A stretch of DNA of 64,000 nucleotides from a bacterium (lineage in GTDB: Bacteria > SZUA-79 > Acidulodesulfobacterales > Acidulodesulfobacteraceae), in the NCBI GenBank assembly GCA_021789605.1, contig JAJYJI010000005.1, positions 21,951 to 85,950 of the forward strand, read 5' to 3'. Under the pieces are notes generated by a model. That model ran no database searches. It was not told the origin of the DNA and saw only the letters and a list, made by a program, of their open reading frames with translations. Both the position numbers and the translations under genes were made by a program. This document shows positions 39,536-48,067 of the stretch, in pieces. Each line of letters opens with the position of its first letter. Within the stretch, counting starts at the first letter, position 1.

Positions 39536-39766
39536 ATGGCTTTAGATAAAGCTCAGGTGTCAAAGGTTATAGATGAAATAAGGCCTTCGCTGCAATATGA
39601 CGGAGGAGACGTAGAATTGGTCGATATTCTTGAGGACGGAACCGTTAACGTAAGGCTTAAAGGAGCCTGCGCCCACTGCATGGGTTCCATAATGACTCTT
39701 AAAGGCGGTATAGAACGCCTGCTTAAAGAGCGCATACCCGGAGTCAAAGAGGTTAAGGCGGTTTAA
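39536..39766 (+). CDS. NifU C-terminal-like (Nfu) iron-sulfur protein
   Basis: Small (76 aa) Nfu domain that carries or delivers iron-sulfur clusters. Seen: IRPSLQYDGGDVELVDI and the cluster-ligating CAHC motif (GACAHCMGSIMTLKGGIERLLKE). A strong CGGAGG lies before the ATG; the PilB-type gene follows 12 bases after its stop. Confidence 0.95.
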   Translation: MALDKAQVSKVIDEIRPSLQYDGGDVELVDILEDGTVNVRLKGACAHCMGSIMTLKGGIERLLKERIPGVKEVKAV

Positions 39767-39778
39767 AGGAGTCGGGAA

Positions 39779-41644
39779 ATGGACAGCGAAGAAGTTAATC
39801 TGCCTGAACCCAACAAGGTTCAGGCAGGAAGGCTGGGAGATTATTTAATAAGAAAGGGCATCGCGACAGCGCAGGATGTTTCCAACGCTTTGCTTACCCA
39901 GGAACGGATAAGGACGGGAATAGCCAAAGGGGAGAAACTGCGTGATTTAAAGCTCGGCGAAATTCTTTTAAGAAATAACATTATAACCGTAGAAGAGCTT
40001 GAAGAGGCCTTTGCGGAACAAGGGCATTCCGGCGGCAGCATAAGCACCAATTTAACAAAATTAGGCTATGTGAGCGGCAACGAAATCGACTCGCTATTAT
40101 CGTACGAATCCGAAATACCCGTCGTTAATCTGCTCAAAGAGGATATTCCGGAAAACATCATAAAACTTATCCCTTCCGAATTAGCCATAAAATACAAAAT
40201 AATTCCGTTAAAACAATTCAAAGGAACCCTCTATTTAGCAATATCTGAACATTCAAAAATAGACGCGCTTGACGATATAAAATTCCTAACCGGATTAAAC
40301 GTAGAGATAATCGTTGTTTCCGATAACGAAATCGCATCCGCGCTATCCAAATATTATTATTATAACGCGCTTAATATTCTTGCCGAAAATAAGGAATACA
40401 TAAATTCCATATCTTCCGAGGATTTTAAGGAAGAAATAAACGTTTCCGAACTTGAAAGTTCGTCCTCCGAAGAGCCCATTATAAAATTCGTCAATAAGGT
40501 TCTTTTAGACGGCGTTAAAATGAGCGCAAGCGATATCCACATAGAGCCCTACGAATCCATAGTCAGGATAAGATACCGCATGGACGGAAAATTAATAGAA
40601 CAGATGAAAATACCGGCACAGCTTAAGAGCCGTGTAATTTCCAGATTAAAAATAATGTCGCAGCTTGACATCGCCGATAAAAGGTCTGCCCAGGACGGCC
40701 GCATAAAAGCAAAAATGGAAGGCAAAGATATAGATATGAGGGTATCGAGCCTTCCGACCCTTTTCGGAGAAAAAATAGTCATAAGAATATTGGATAAATC
40801 CAATCTTCAGCTCGATATGCGAAAACTGGGATTCTCCGAAGAACAGATGCAGGATTTTAATACAGCCATTCACAGTCCGTACGGCATGATTCTGGTTACC
40901 GGCCCTACCGGCTCCGGAAAAACCACGACCCTTTACAGCGCGTTATCGGAGCTCAACAAGCCGGACGTAAATATTTCCACGGCCGAAGACCCGGTAGAAT
41001 ACAATATTCAAGGCATAAACCAGGTGCACGTCGGCGAAGGAAACAATCTTACTTTTGCTTCCGCGCTAAGGTCTTTTTTAAGGCAGGACCCGGACATAAT
41101 AATGGTCGGCGAAATAAGAGACCTCGAAACGGCGGAAATTGCCATAAAGGCGGCTCTTACGGGGCATCTGGTCCTTTCGACCATCCATACCAACAATGCC
41201 GCATCGACTATATCGAGGCTTATAAATATGGATGTAGAGCCGTTTCTCGTCGCTTCCAGTTTAAACCTTATAATCGCCCAGAGGCTCGTCAGGAAATTAT
41301 GCAACGAATGCAAGGAGCCTTATTACGAGGATGAAAATGTCTTAACGGGGCTTGGTTTTACGAAAAAAGAAATTTCCGGAATACGCTTTTATAAAGAAAA
41401 AGGATGTTCCGCCTGCAACAAAACCGGCTATAAAGGCAGAATCGCGATATACGAAGTGCTGAACATAAGCGACGACGTTAAAAGCAAAATTTACGAAAAC
41501 GCCAGCGAGTTTGAGATACAGGCCGCGGCCGTCAAAAACGGAATGAAGACGCTAAAGGAATCGGCAAAGGAAATATTTTTAAACGGCATTACTTCCCTAA
41601 AGGAAATTATGCAGTACGTAAATACCATTAAAGGCAGATATTAA
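39779..41644 (+). CDS. pilB: PilB/GspE-type secretion ATPase
   Basis: Hexameric AAA-like ATPase that powers type IV pilus extension or type II secretion. Seen: N-terminal MshEN-type domain (GEILLRNNIITVEELEEA), Walker A GPTGSGKTTTLYSAL, Asp box AEDPVEYNIQGINQVHV, Walker B DPDIIMVGEIRD, His box TGHLVLSTIHTNNA and the C-terminal CNEC/CSAC zinc site. Length 621 aa. No other pilus gene is adjacent, so PilB versus GspE is unresolved. Confidence 0.92.
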   Translation: MDSEEVNLPEPNKVQAGRLGDYLIRKGIATAQDVSNALLTQERIRTGIAKGEKLRDLKLGEILLRNNIITVEELEEAFAEQGHSGGSISTNLTKLGYVSGNEIDSLLSYESEIPVVNLLKEDIPENIIKLIPSELAIKYKIIPLKQFKGTLYLAISEHSKIDALDDIKFLTGLNVEIIVVSDNEIASALSKYYYYNALNILAENKEYINSISSEDFKEEINVSELESSSSEEPIIKFVNKVLLDGVKMSASDIHIEPYESIVRIRYRMDGKLIEQMKIPAQLKSRVISRLKIMSQLDIADKRSAQDGRIKAKMEGKDIDMRVSSLPTLFGEKIVIRILDKSNLQLDMRKLGFSEEQMQDFNTAIHSPYGMILVTGPTGSGKTTTLYSALSELNKPDVNISTAEDPVEYNIQGINQVHVGEGNNLTFASALRSFLRQDPDIIMVGEIRDLETAEIAIKAALTGHLVLSTIHTNNAASTISRLINMDVEPFLVASSLNLIIAQRLVRKLCNECKEPYYEDENVLTGLGFTKKEISGIRFYKEKGCSACNKTGYKGRIAIYEVLNISDDVKSKIYENASEFEIQAAAVKNGMKTLKESAKEIFLNGITSLKEIMQYVNTIKGRY

Positions 41645-41654
41645 TTTGCGTCGG

Positions 41655-42791
41655 CTATAAATAAATTCTTTTGTTCGATTTTCCGAAATTAAGGCATATT
41701 TCGTAGGGAATTGTTCCGGCGGCGGAAGCGATTTCTTCCAGCGTAATTTCTTTCTTACCGCTATTTCCGGCTATTATAACCTCGTCTCCGGCTTTTACGC
41801 CCTCTATTCCGGTAACGTCCGCCATGGTCAGGTTCATGGTGACTATGCCCGTTATACCCGCAAATTTGCCGTTTATTAAAAATCTGCCTTTGTTTGACAG
41901 AAGCCTCGGAATACCGTTGTCGTATCCGGCAGAAACAATTGCGATAGCCATATCTCGCGGGGCTTTATAAGTATTGTTGTAAGAAACGAAACCGCCTTTT
42001 AAGACTTTTTTAACCTGAATAACATAGGATTTTAATGTCATCAGCGGTTTAAGGCCGATAGCTGAACTATCGTAAGGAATATTGCATAAATTTGAGTTGG
42101 GATTTATGCCGTAAATAGAAATCCCCGGCCTTACGGCATTTGAATAATCGTGCGTTATGCCGCAGTTTAGAAGCGACGAACTGGCGCTTATATGTTTATA
42201 CGTTGGTTTAATGCCGCGCCGCTCTAACAGGGATGCCATTTTTTTATAATTGTTTATTTGAAAATCGGTATATTCGGAATCGCTTCCGGCAGAGGAAAGA
42301 TGGCTGAAAAACCCTTCCGCATCGAGGAATTTTTTATTTTCGTTTATAATTTCCGCGGCGGAACGCATTTCATTTTCGTTCAATCCCAGCCGGTTCATTC
42401 CCGAATCGTATTTAATATGAATTTTCGCGCGTTTGCGAGTCGTTCTTGCCTTGCCTAAAAGCATCTTAAGATAATCTAAGCTTATGACCGCAATGCTTAA
42501 GTCAAGGTCCATCGCTTCCTTTATATCTTCTTCGGGGACGCCTTTAAGCATCAAAAGTTTTGCGCCGGGGATATTGCTAAGAATAGCCGCCGCTTCTCCG
42601 ACGTTAATAATCCCAAAAAAATTTATTCCGTTGCGAAAAAGCGTTTCGGCGACGGGGATTAATCCGTGGCCGTATGCGTCGGACTTTATTACGGCGATGA
42701 CTGTTTTATTCTTTGAAAATTTAAGAGACTTTATAAGGCTTATATTGTTTTCTAGATTTTTAATATTTACATAAAGAGAGGTATCGAGCAT
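41655..42791 (-). CDS. alr: Alanine racemase
   Basis: PLP enzyme making D-alanine for peptidoglycan. Seen: PLP lysine in TVIAVIKSDAYGHGLIP and C-terminal GDEVIIAGNSGKKEITLEEIA...PYEICLNFGKSNKRIYL. The track ORF begins 81 codons earlier, but that stretch is not family-like and crosses the divergent promoter region; the ATG at 42791 (LDTSLYVNIKNLENN) matches the alr N terminus and gives 378 aa. Confidence 0.94.
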   Translation of the reverse strand: MLDTSLYVNIKNLENNISLIKSLKFSKNKTVIAVIKSDAYGHGLIPVAETLFRNGINFFGIINVGEAAAILSNIPGAKLLMLKGVPEEDIKEAMDLDLSIAVISLDYLKMLLGKARTTRKRAKIHIKYDSGMNRLGLNENEMRSAAEIINENKKFLDAEGFFSHLSSAGSDSEYTDFQINNYKKMASLLERRGIKPTYKHISASSSLLNCGITHDYSNAVRPGISIYGINPNSNLCNIPYDSSAIGLKPLMTLKSYVIQVKKVLKGGFVSYNNTYKAPRDMAIAIVSAGYDNGIPRLLSNKGRFLINGKFAGITGIVTMNLTMADVTGIEGVKAGDEVIIAGNSGKKEITLEEIASAAGTIPYEICLNFGKSNKRIYL

Positions 42792-42915
42792 ATTATATAT
42801 TTTAAGAAAATATTGCTTAAATGTCAATTTTACGATATTTTTACGATATTCGTTCTTGTCCGCAGGCCCGGTTTCTGATATTATATAAACATATATAAAA
42901 TATATAGGGGATAAA

Positions 42916-44331
42916 ATGAAAATAACGGATTTGAATTTTAACGCAATTTTTAAGAGCGCTTTTTTGAACGAGGAAGATTTTGCAGACATATTTATCGAAA
43001 CCAAGGTTTCGACTTTGCTTTCCAACGAAGGCAAAAGGCTTGAGAAAGCTATTAACGGCGCAATTCAGGGCGCGGGCCTCAGGCTCATTTCGAATAAAAA
43101 AACATATTACGCTTATACGAACGATATAGAAGAAAATAATCTGATAAAAATCGCAAAAGGATTAAAAGAAGCGGCAAGCATGGGCGTTAATGAAAAAAGC
43201 AAAAAAAGCGCCGCGTTTAAACCGTTGAATTTTAAAGAAAAAAAGCCAAAAATAGATTTCAGCGTCATAAAAGATATCGCGGACGTTTCCATAGACGAAA
43301 AGTTGGAGGCCATACTGCCCGCCGTTAAATACTCATGGTCTTTCGACAAAAGGGTAGTCCAGGTTAACATAACGTATTCGGATTATAAGCAGGATGTCGT
43401 AATTGCAAATTCTTACGGCGATTTAGTAAAAGACTGCAGGGAAAATTTAGCGTTTTTAGCCCACGCGGTCGTATCCGACGGAGAAAGAATCGAGGTGGGT
43501 TACGAAGCGGCGGGAGGATTTACCGGATTTGAATTTTTCGACAAAAACGTTCCGGAGGATATTGCCAAAAAAGCCTTAGAAAGGGCGTTAACACAACTTT
43601 CAGCCCCTTTTGCCCCGTCCGGAACCATGCCGGTAGTTTTGTCGAGCGAGGCGGGCGGCACGATGATACATGAAGCGATAGGCCACGGACTAGAGGCGGA
43701 TATCGCGGGCAACGGTTTAAGCGTATATTCGGATAAAATAGGAGAGCAGGTCGCGTCTAAATTGATAACCGTCATAGACGATTCTTCTTTAACCGGAAAA
43801 AGAGGTTTTTACAGATTCGACGATGAAGGAACGCATTCCGGCAAAAACGTGCTTGTAGAAGGCGGAATTCTTAAGAAATATATGTCTGACAGGCTGTCTT
43901 ATATTAAATACGGTTATGAACTTACCGGCAACGGCAGGAGGCAGTCTTACGAGCACCCTCCCATAGTCAGAATGTCTAATACGATGATATCTAAAGGCGA
44001 AACTAATCCGGAAGATATCATAAAGAGCGTGGCTCGCGGCATCTTTGTAAAAAAAATGGGCGGAGGACAGGTTAATACCGTTACGGGGGATTTCGTGTTC
44101 GACGTTATGGAAGGCTACGCCATAAAAGAAGGGGCTGTGGGAGAAGCGGTCAGCGGCGCAACTCTCATGGGAAACGGCCCCGAAATTTTAAAAAATATAG
44201 ATATGGTCGGAAGCGATTTAGGATTCGGCATCGGCACATGCGGAAAAGACGGACAAGGCGTTCCGGTATCCGATGCCCAGCCGACTCTTAGGATTCCGTC
44301 TATAATAGTAGGCGGGAAAAATCAGAAATAA
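42916..44331 (+). CDS. tldD: TldD-type metalloprotease
   Basis: Subunit of the TldD/TldE protease, known to process antibacterial peptides such as microcin B17 and the RiPP leader stage of some natural products. Seen: the metal motif HEAIGHGLEAD (HExxxH) and C-terminal SGATLMGNGPEILKNIDMVG and CGKDGQGVPVSDAQPTLRI. Length 471 aa. The usual partner TldE/PmbA is not in this window. About 8 kb away lies the RiPP locus; a link is possible but unproven. Confidence 0.94.
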   Translation: MKITDLNFNAIFKSAFLNEEDFADIFIETKVSTLLSNEGKRLEKAINGAIQGAGLRLISNKKTYYAYTNDIEENNLIKIAKGLKEAASMGVNEKSKKSAAFKPLNFKEKKPKIDFSVIKDIADVSIDEKLEAILPAVKYSWSFDKRVVQVNITYSDYKQDVVIANSYGDLVKDCRENLAFLAHAVVSDGERIEVGYEAAGGFTGFEFFDKNVPEDIAKKALERALTQLSAPFAPSGTMPVVLSSEAGGTMIHEAIGHGLEADIAGNGLSVYSDKIGEQVASKLITVIDDSSLTGKRGFYRFDDEGTHSGKNVLVEGGILKKYMSDRLSYIKYGYELTGNGRRQSYEHPPIVRMSNTMISKGETNPEDIIKSVARGIFVKKMGGGQVNTVTGDFVFDVMEGYAIKEGAVGEAVSGATLMGNGPEILKNIDMVGSDLGFGIGTCGKDGQGVPVSDAQPTLRIPSIIVGGKNQK

Positions 44332-44342
44332 TATTAAAAAGG

Positions 44343-45701
44343 ATGGAAAGAATAAAAGGCTGGAAATCATACCAAAAAACGCTCAACAAAAGAAAGGGCA
44401 AAGACAATAGACCCGCTTCTTTCATAAAATATATCTCTATCTTAATATTCGCCGCTTTATTTCTTTACGGTTTTTATAAACTTTATTTTTACGGCAATGC
44501 GTTCTTATTTGCCGGAAATAAAAAAATCGGGGGAACGGGAATAAGGCCTATCGCATTTATTAAAGACAAGATAGGCGGCCTGCGGCTTTCGGGATTCGAG
44601 GCCTCAGGCGTCAAATCGCTTAAATCCTTAAAAAAGTATTTTAAGCATAATCCTCCCATATTCAAAACTATTATGAACGGCAGCTACGTTCAAAAAATAG
44701 GCAAATATACGGTTGTTTACACGATAGACCCCGTCGTGCAGAAAGAGGCGGAAAATATTTTTAAAAAATACGACGTTCCTTTCGGAGTTTTGGCGGCGGT
44801 TGAACCCGATACCGGTGAAGTGCTGGGTTTCGCGTCGTATTCTCATAACGAAAGAAAAAGCGAAGAAATTTCCCCCCTTTTTTCTTATCCCCCCGGTTCT
44901 TTAGCTAAAATAATAACGGCATCGGCGGCAATAGAATCCAGCGGCTTTTATCCCGGATTCGATATATGTTTTAACGGCGGATTATACGGAACGGATAAAA
45001 CTTTCTGGAAGCAGAACATCGGAACGGGGAAAAATAAAATATCCTTTAAGCAGGCTTTTGCCAAATCATGCGACGTAGCGTTCGGCAAGGTTGCAGGATA
45101 TTACGTCGGAGGAAAATTATTAACACATTATTTCGATAAGTTTTATTTTAATAGAAAAATACCTTTTATTTTAAATCTCGAACGAAGCAAAGCTTATATA
45201 CCCAAAAGATTTTTCCAATTAGAGTTGACGGGGGCAGGATTTAAAAATATAAAGGCGACGCCCCTTCATGCGGCGTTAATTGCGGCAACGGCGATAAACG
45301 GCGGGAAGATGTTAGAACCATTCATTATAAAAGAAATTATATCTTCTTCCGGAAAAATAATATATATTCATAAGAATGTCAAGCTATTGGACAGGCCGAT
45401 AACGGAAAAAACGGCGCAGAGCTTAAAACAGATGATGATTGCGACCGTCACTAAAGGGGCGGCGCATAAAAATTTTTATAATATGAACGATAAATATATG
45501 CTTCCCGGGGTTGTTTCGGGCGGCAAGACCGGAACGATTTCCGGCGATAACCCCAGCGGCCTTTATCAATGGTTTGCGGGTTTCGGAGAGATGAAAGGGA
45601 AAAAAATTGCGCTTTCGTCTCTCGTAATAGAAAAGCCGGTATGGAAAATAGGAGGCGCCGGAGCCGCGGAAAAAGTCATTTTTGCATATTTTTTCCGATA
45701 A
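44343..45701 (+). CDS. Penicillin-binding transpeptidase-domain protein
   Basis: Predicted membrane-anchored D,D-transpeptidase. Seen: one N-terminal transmembrane helix (about 28-46), acylation motif SLAK (S186-K189, in YPPGSLAKI), a variant second motif SCD where SxN is usual, and KTGT in VSGGKTGTISG. There is no glycosyltransferase domain; 452 aa. Starts 12 bases after tldD. The Asn-to-Asp change in the second motif is tolerated in some family members; substrate unknown. Confidence 0.85.
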   Translation: MERIKGWKSYQKTLNKRKGKDNRPASFIKYISILIFAALFLYGFYKLYFYGNAFLFAGNKKIGGTGIRPIAFIKDKIGGLRLSGFEASGVKSLKSLKKYFKHNPPIFKTIMNGSYVQKIGKYTVVYTIDPVVQKEAENIFKKYDVPFGVLAAVEPDTGEVLGFASYSHNERKSEEISPLFSYPPGSLAKIITASAAIESSGFYPGFDICFNGGLYGTDKTFWKQNIGTGKNKISFKQAFAKSCDVAFGKVAGYYVGGKLLTHYFDKFYFNRKIPFILNLERSKAYIPKRFFQLELTGAGFKNIKATPLHAALIAATAINGGKMLEPFIIKEIISSSGKIIYIHKNVKLLDRPITEKTAQSLKQMMIATVTKGAAHKNFYNMNDKYMLPGVVSGGKTGTISGDNPSGLYQWFAGFGEMKGKKIALSSLVIEKPVWKIGGAGAAEKVIFAYFFR

Positions 45702-45824
45702 ATATTGTTTAATATAATTATCCATGCAAAACATAATATTATAAATTACATTATAATTAAAACATGGGCATAAATTTAAAATCACAAAAAACTAACGTAT
45801 TTTTTTTTTAGCGGAGGCTTAAAG

Positions 45825-46232
45825 ATGGCAAAAATTATTCCGTTTGAATATTTCGAGACGGTCCTGCAGCATTCGGTTTCCAATATGAAAAGGATAAAAA
45901 AGGAGCTTGGCCTTGCCGAAGAAATAGAATCTATCGATTTTATCGGACTAGTTATTTTAAATATTAAAAAATTTACGGATGATTTCGTAAAAACTCTTGA
46001 AGGGGTATTAAGGGATTCGGATGTAATCTCCGTCAATAACGGCCTTGTATATTTATTTTTGCCCGGAACAAGCTTCGAAGGCTCCGTCAACATAATAAGC
46101 GATTTTAAGGAATTTTACGAAGATGTTTTCGAATATCTTGTTTCCGTAACTCTTTTAAAAGATTTGAAAGACTCTGGAGATATTCTGGCGGAATTGAATA
46201 AGCTTGCTTCCGATAAGGGATGGAAGCCATAA
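45825..46232 (+). CDS. Degenerate GGDEF-like protein
   Basis: Hypothetical, 135 aa, with AGCGGAGG before the ATG. The middle (LVILNIKKFTDDF...LRDSDVISVNNGLVYLFLPGTSFEGSVNIISDF) resembles the topology of a diguanylate cyclase domain, in which LRxxDxxxRxGGDEF is followed by a LPxTxxxGA segment. Here the GGDEF signature is replaced (VNNGLVYLFL), so no cyclase activity is expected. Could be a c-di-GMP-independent scaffold. This similarity is by eye and weak. Confidence 0.45.
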   Translation: MAKIIPFEYFETVLQHSVSNMKRIKKELGLAEEIESIDFIGLVILNIKKFTDDFVKTLEGVLRDSDVISVNNGLVYLFLPGTSFEGSVNIISDFKEFYEDVFEYLVSVTLLKDLKDSGDILAELNKLASDKGWKP

Positions 46233-46292
46233 CTTAATCTATATTTAACAAAAATTTAACCGTATTGTAACATTTCTTTCATAATACGGAAA

Positions 46293-46345
46293 CAATACCT
46301 TTGTATAATAATGAATATAATTTATATTATTATACAAAGGTATTG
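46293..46345. repeat. Perfect 20-bp inverted repeat before yifB
   Basis: Arms CAATACCTTTGTATAATAAT (46293-46312) and its exact reverse complement (46326-46345) enclose a 13-base loop. The right arm contains AAAGG, the likely Shine-Dalgarno for the ATG at 46348, so the hairpin would hide the ribosome site. Each arm also carries TATAAT on one strand. Just upstream is a second dyad, CCGTATT/AATACGG (46260-46289). Confidence 0.85.
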
Positions 46346-46347
46346 TC

Positions 46348-47976
46348 ATGATGATAACCGCCCTTAAAAGCGCTACGTTTATAGGCATCGATGCGGTTCC
46401 GGTCGACGTAGAAGTATTTATATCAAACGGCATACCCGGAATTATGATTGTGGGACTGCCTGATGCCTCCACTAAAGAAGCTAAGGACAGAGTTAAAGCC
46501 GCTATAAAAAATTCCGGCTTCGAATATCCGGTCAAAAAAATAACTATAAATCTGGCCCCGGCGGATTTAAGGAAAGAAGGCCCCATTTTCGACCTGCCGC
46601 TGGCGATAGGGATTCTTATTTCCGCCGGCAGGCTCGCGTGCGCGGTCAACCTCGACGATTACATTATAGCGGGCGAACTTTCCTTAAACGGTAAAATAAA
46701 CCGAATTAACGGCATAATAGCTCTATGCAGGCTTGCAGGAAAATTAAATAAAAAACTTATAATCCCGTACGATAATATTAATTCCGCCTGCTATATAGGA
46801 ATAGATTTTCTCGCTTTCCGCAGGCTGAAAGACGTTTGCGGTTTTATTTCCAGCGGATACGCAAAAGATTCCGAAAGAAACGGAGCAATTTATGTTCATG
46901 ACGTTAAAAATATTTTTAAGGATAAAGAAGGAAACGAAGAATTTTTTTTTAGGAAATATATCGCCGAGGCAGATAACGCGCTTAAAAAAACAAAAATCGA
47001 TTATCCTGATTTCTCAGATATAAAAGGACAGGAATTAACTAAACGGGCAATTTTAATTGCAGTTTGCGGACGTCATAATATTTTAATGGTCGGGCCTCCG
47101 GGAAGCGGCAAAACAATGCTGGCTCAAAGCATAGCCGGCATTCAACCGGATATTTTGCTTGAAGAATCTATCGAAACGTCTAACATCTACAGTTTTTCGA
47201 ATAAGAAAATAGGAGGCGAAAGCGGCCTTATCGGAAAAAGGCCGTTTATTCCGGTTCACCATACGGTATCGACGGCGGGATTGATAGGAGGCGGAGCGTT
47301 GAATCCAGCGCCGGGAGACATAAGCCTGGCTCACAACGGAGTTTTATTTATCGACGAGTTTTCGGAGCTAAGCAGAAAAACCTTGGATAGTTTAAGGCAG
47401 CCTATGGAAGATAAGACCGTAAATCTATCGAGGAGCAGGTTTTCTATAATTCTACCATGCGACTTTATGCTCGTCGCCGCAATGAATCCTTGTCCATGCG
47501 GATATTACGGAGATAAAAATCATGAATGCAGATGTTCGGGCGCCGAAATTTATAAATTTTACGCAAAATTATCGGGCCCTATTCTAGACAGATTCGATAT
47601 ATTTATAGAAGTTTATTCTTCGAATTTGGACGAGCTGACCGAAGGCAGGGTCATAGAAAACTCTTCCGAAGTTCAGAAAACGGTTGAGAGGGTAAGGCAA
47701 ATTCAGTTGGAAAGATATAAAGGCAAAGACTGCGGAGGCATAAAATTTAACGCGTCCCTTAGAAGTTCAGACGCAGATAAGTATTTGCTTATTTCCCCGC
47801 CGGCTTTAGAATTGGTAAAAAATGCCGTTAAAAAATTAAATATATCTTCGAGAGGATATTTTAGAATATTAAGAGTTTCCCGAACTATCGCCGATATGGA
47901 CGGAAAAAAGGAAGTCGATGCCGGCTCCGTCTTAGAGGCTTTAAATTACAGAAACACAAAACTCCTGAACGTATAA
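46348..47976 (+). CDS. comM: YifB/ComM family Mg-chelatase-like ATPase
   Basis: AAA+ protein; ComM is a hexameric helicase promoting branch migration during natural transformation. Seen: N-terminal Lon-like fold (FIGIDAVPVDVEVFISNGIPGIMIVGLPD), Walker A GPPGSGKTMLAQ, sensor/Walker B GVLFIDEFSEL, AAMNPCPCGYYG and C-terminal RGYFRILRVSRTIADMDG. Length 542 aa. Two consecutive ATGs; the first is placed three bases after the inverted repeat. Confidence 0.94.
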   Translation: MMITALKSATFIGIDAVPVDVEVFISNGIPGIMIVGLPDASTKEAKDRVKAAIKNSGFEYPVKKITINLAPADLRKEGPIFDLPLAIGILISAGRLACAVNLDDYIIAGELSLNGKINRINGIIALCRLAGKLNKKLIIPYDNINSACYIGIDFLAFRRLKDVCGFISSGYAKDSERNGAIYVHDVKNIFKDKEGNEEFFFRKYIAEADNALKKTKIDYPDFSDIKGQELTKRAILIAVCGRHNILMVGPPGSGKTMLAQSIAGIQPDILLEESIETSNIYSFSNKKIGGESGLIGKRPFIPVHHTVSTAGLIGGGALNPAPGDISLAHNGVLFIDEFSELSRKTLDSLRQPMEDKTVNLSRSRFSIILPCDFMLVAAMNPCPCGYYGDKNHECRCSGAEIYKFYAKLSGPILDRFDIFIEVYSSNLDELTEGRVIENSSEVQKTVERVRQIQLERYKGKDCGGIKFNASLRSSDADKYLLISPPALELVKNAVKKLNISSRGYFRILRVSRTIADMDGKKEVDAGSVLEALNYRNTKLLNV

Positions 47977-48067
47977 TAAAATAATCAATCCTATTGCAAC
48001 CCGCGAATCTAATATGTATGCGGCAGCGACGAACAAACGGATATAGCGGTAACCCTATGCCGTTTTA

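Noticed and set aside
42792-43034. 81-residue N-terminal extension of alanine racemase
   Set aside because: Not family-like, overlaps the tldD start on the other strand and the divergent promoter region; the ATG at 42791 starts the canonical sequence.
45825-46232. Active diguanylate cyclase
   Set aside because: The GGDEF signature is absent and the protein is shorter than a full cyclase domain.
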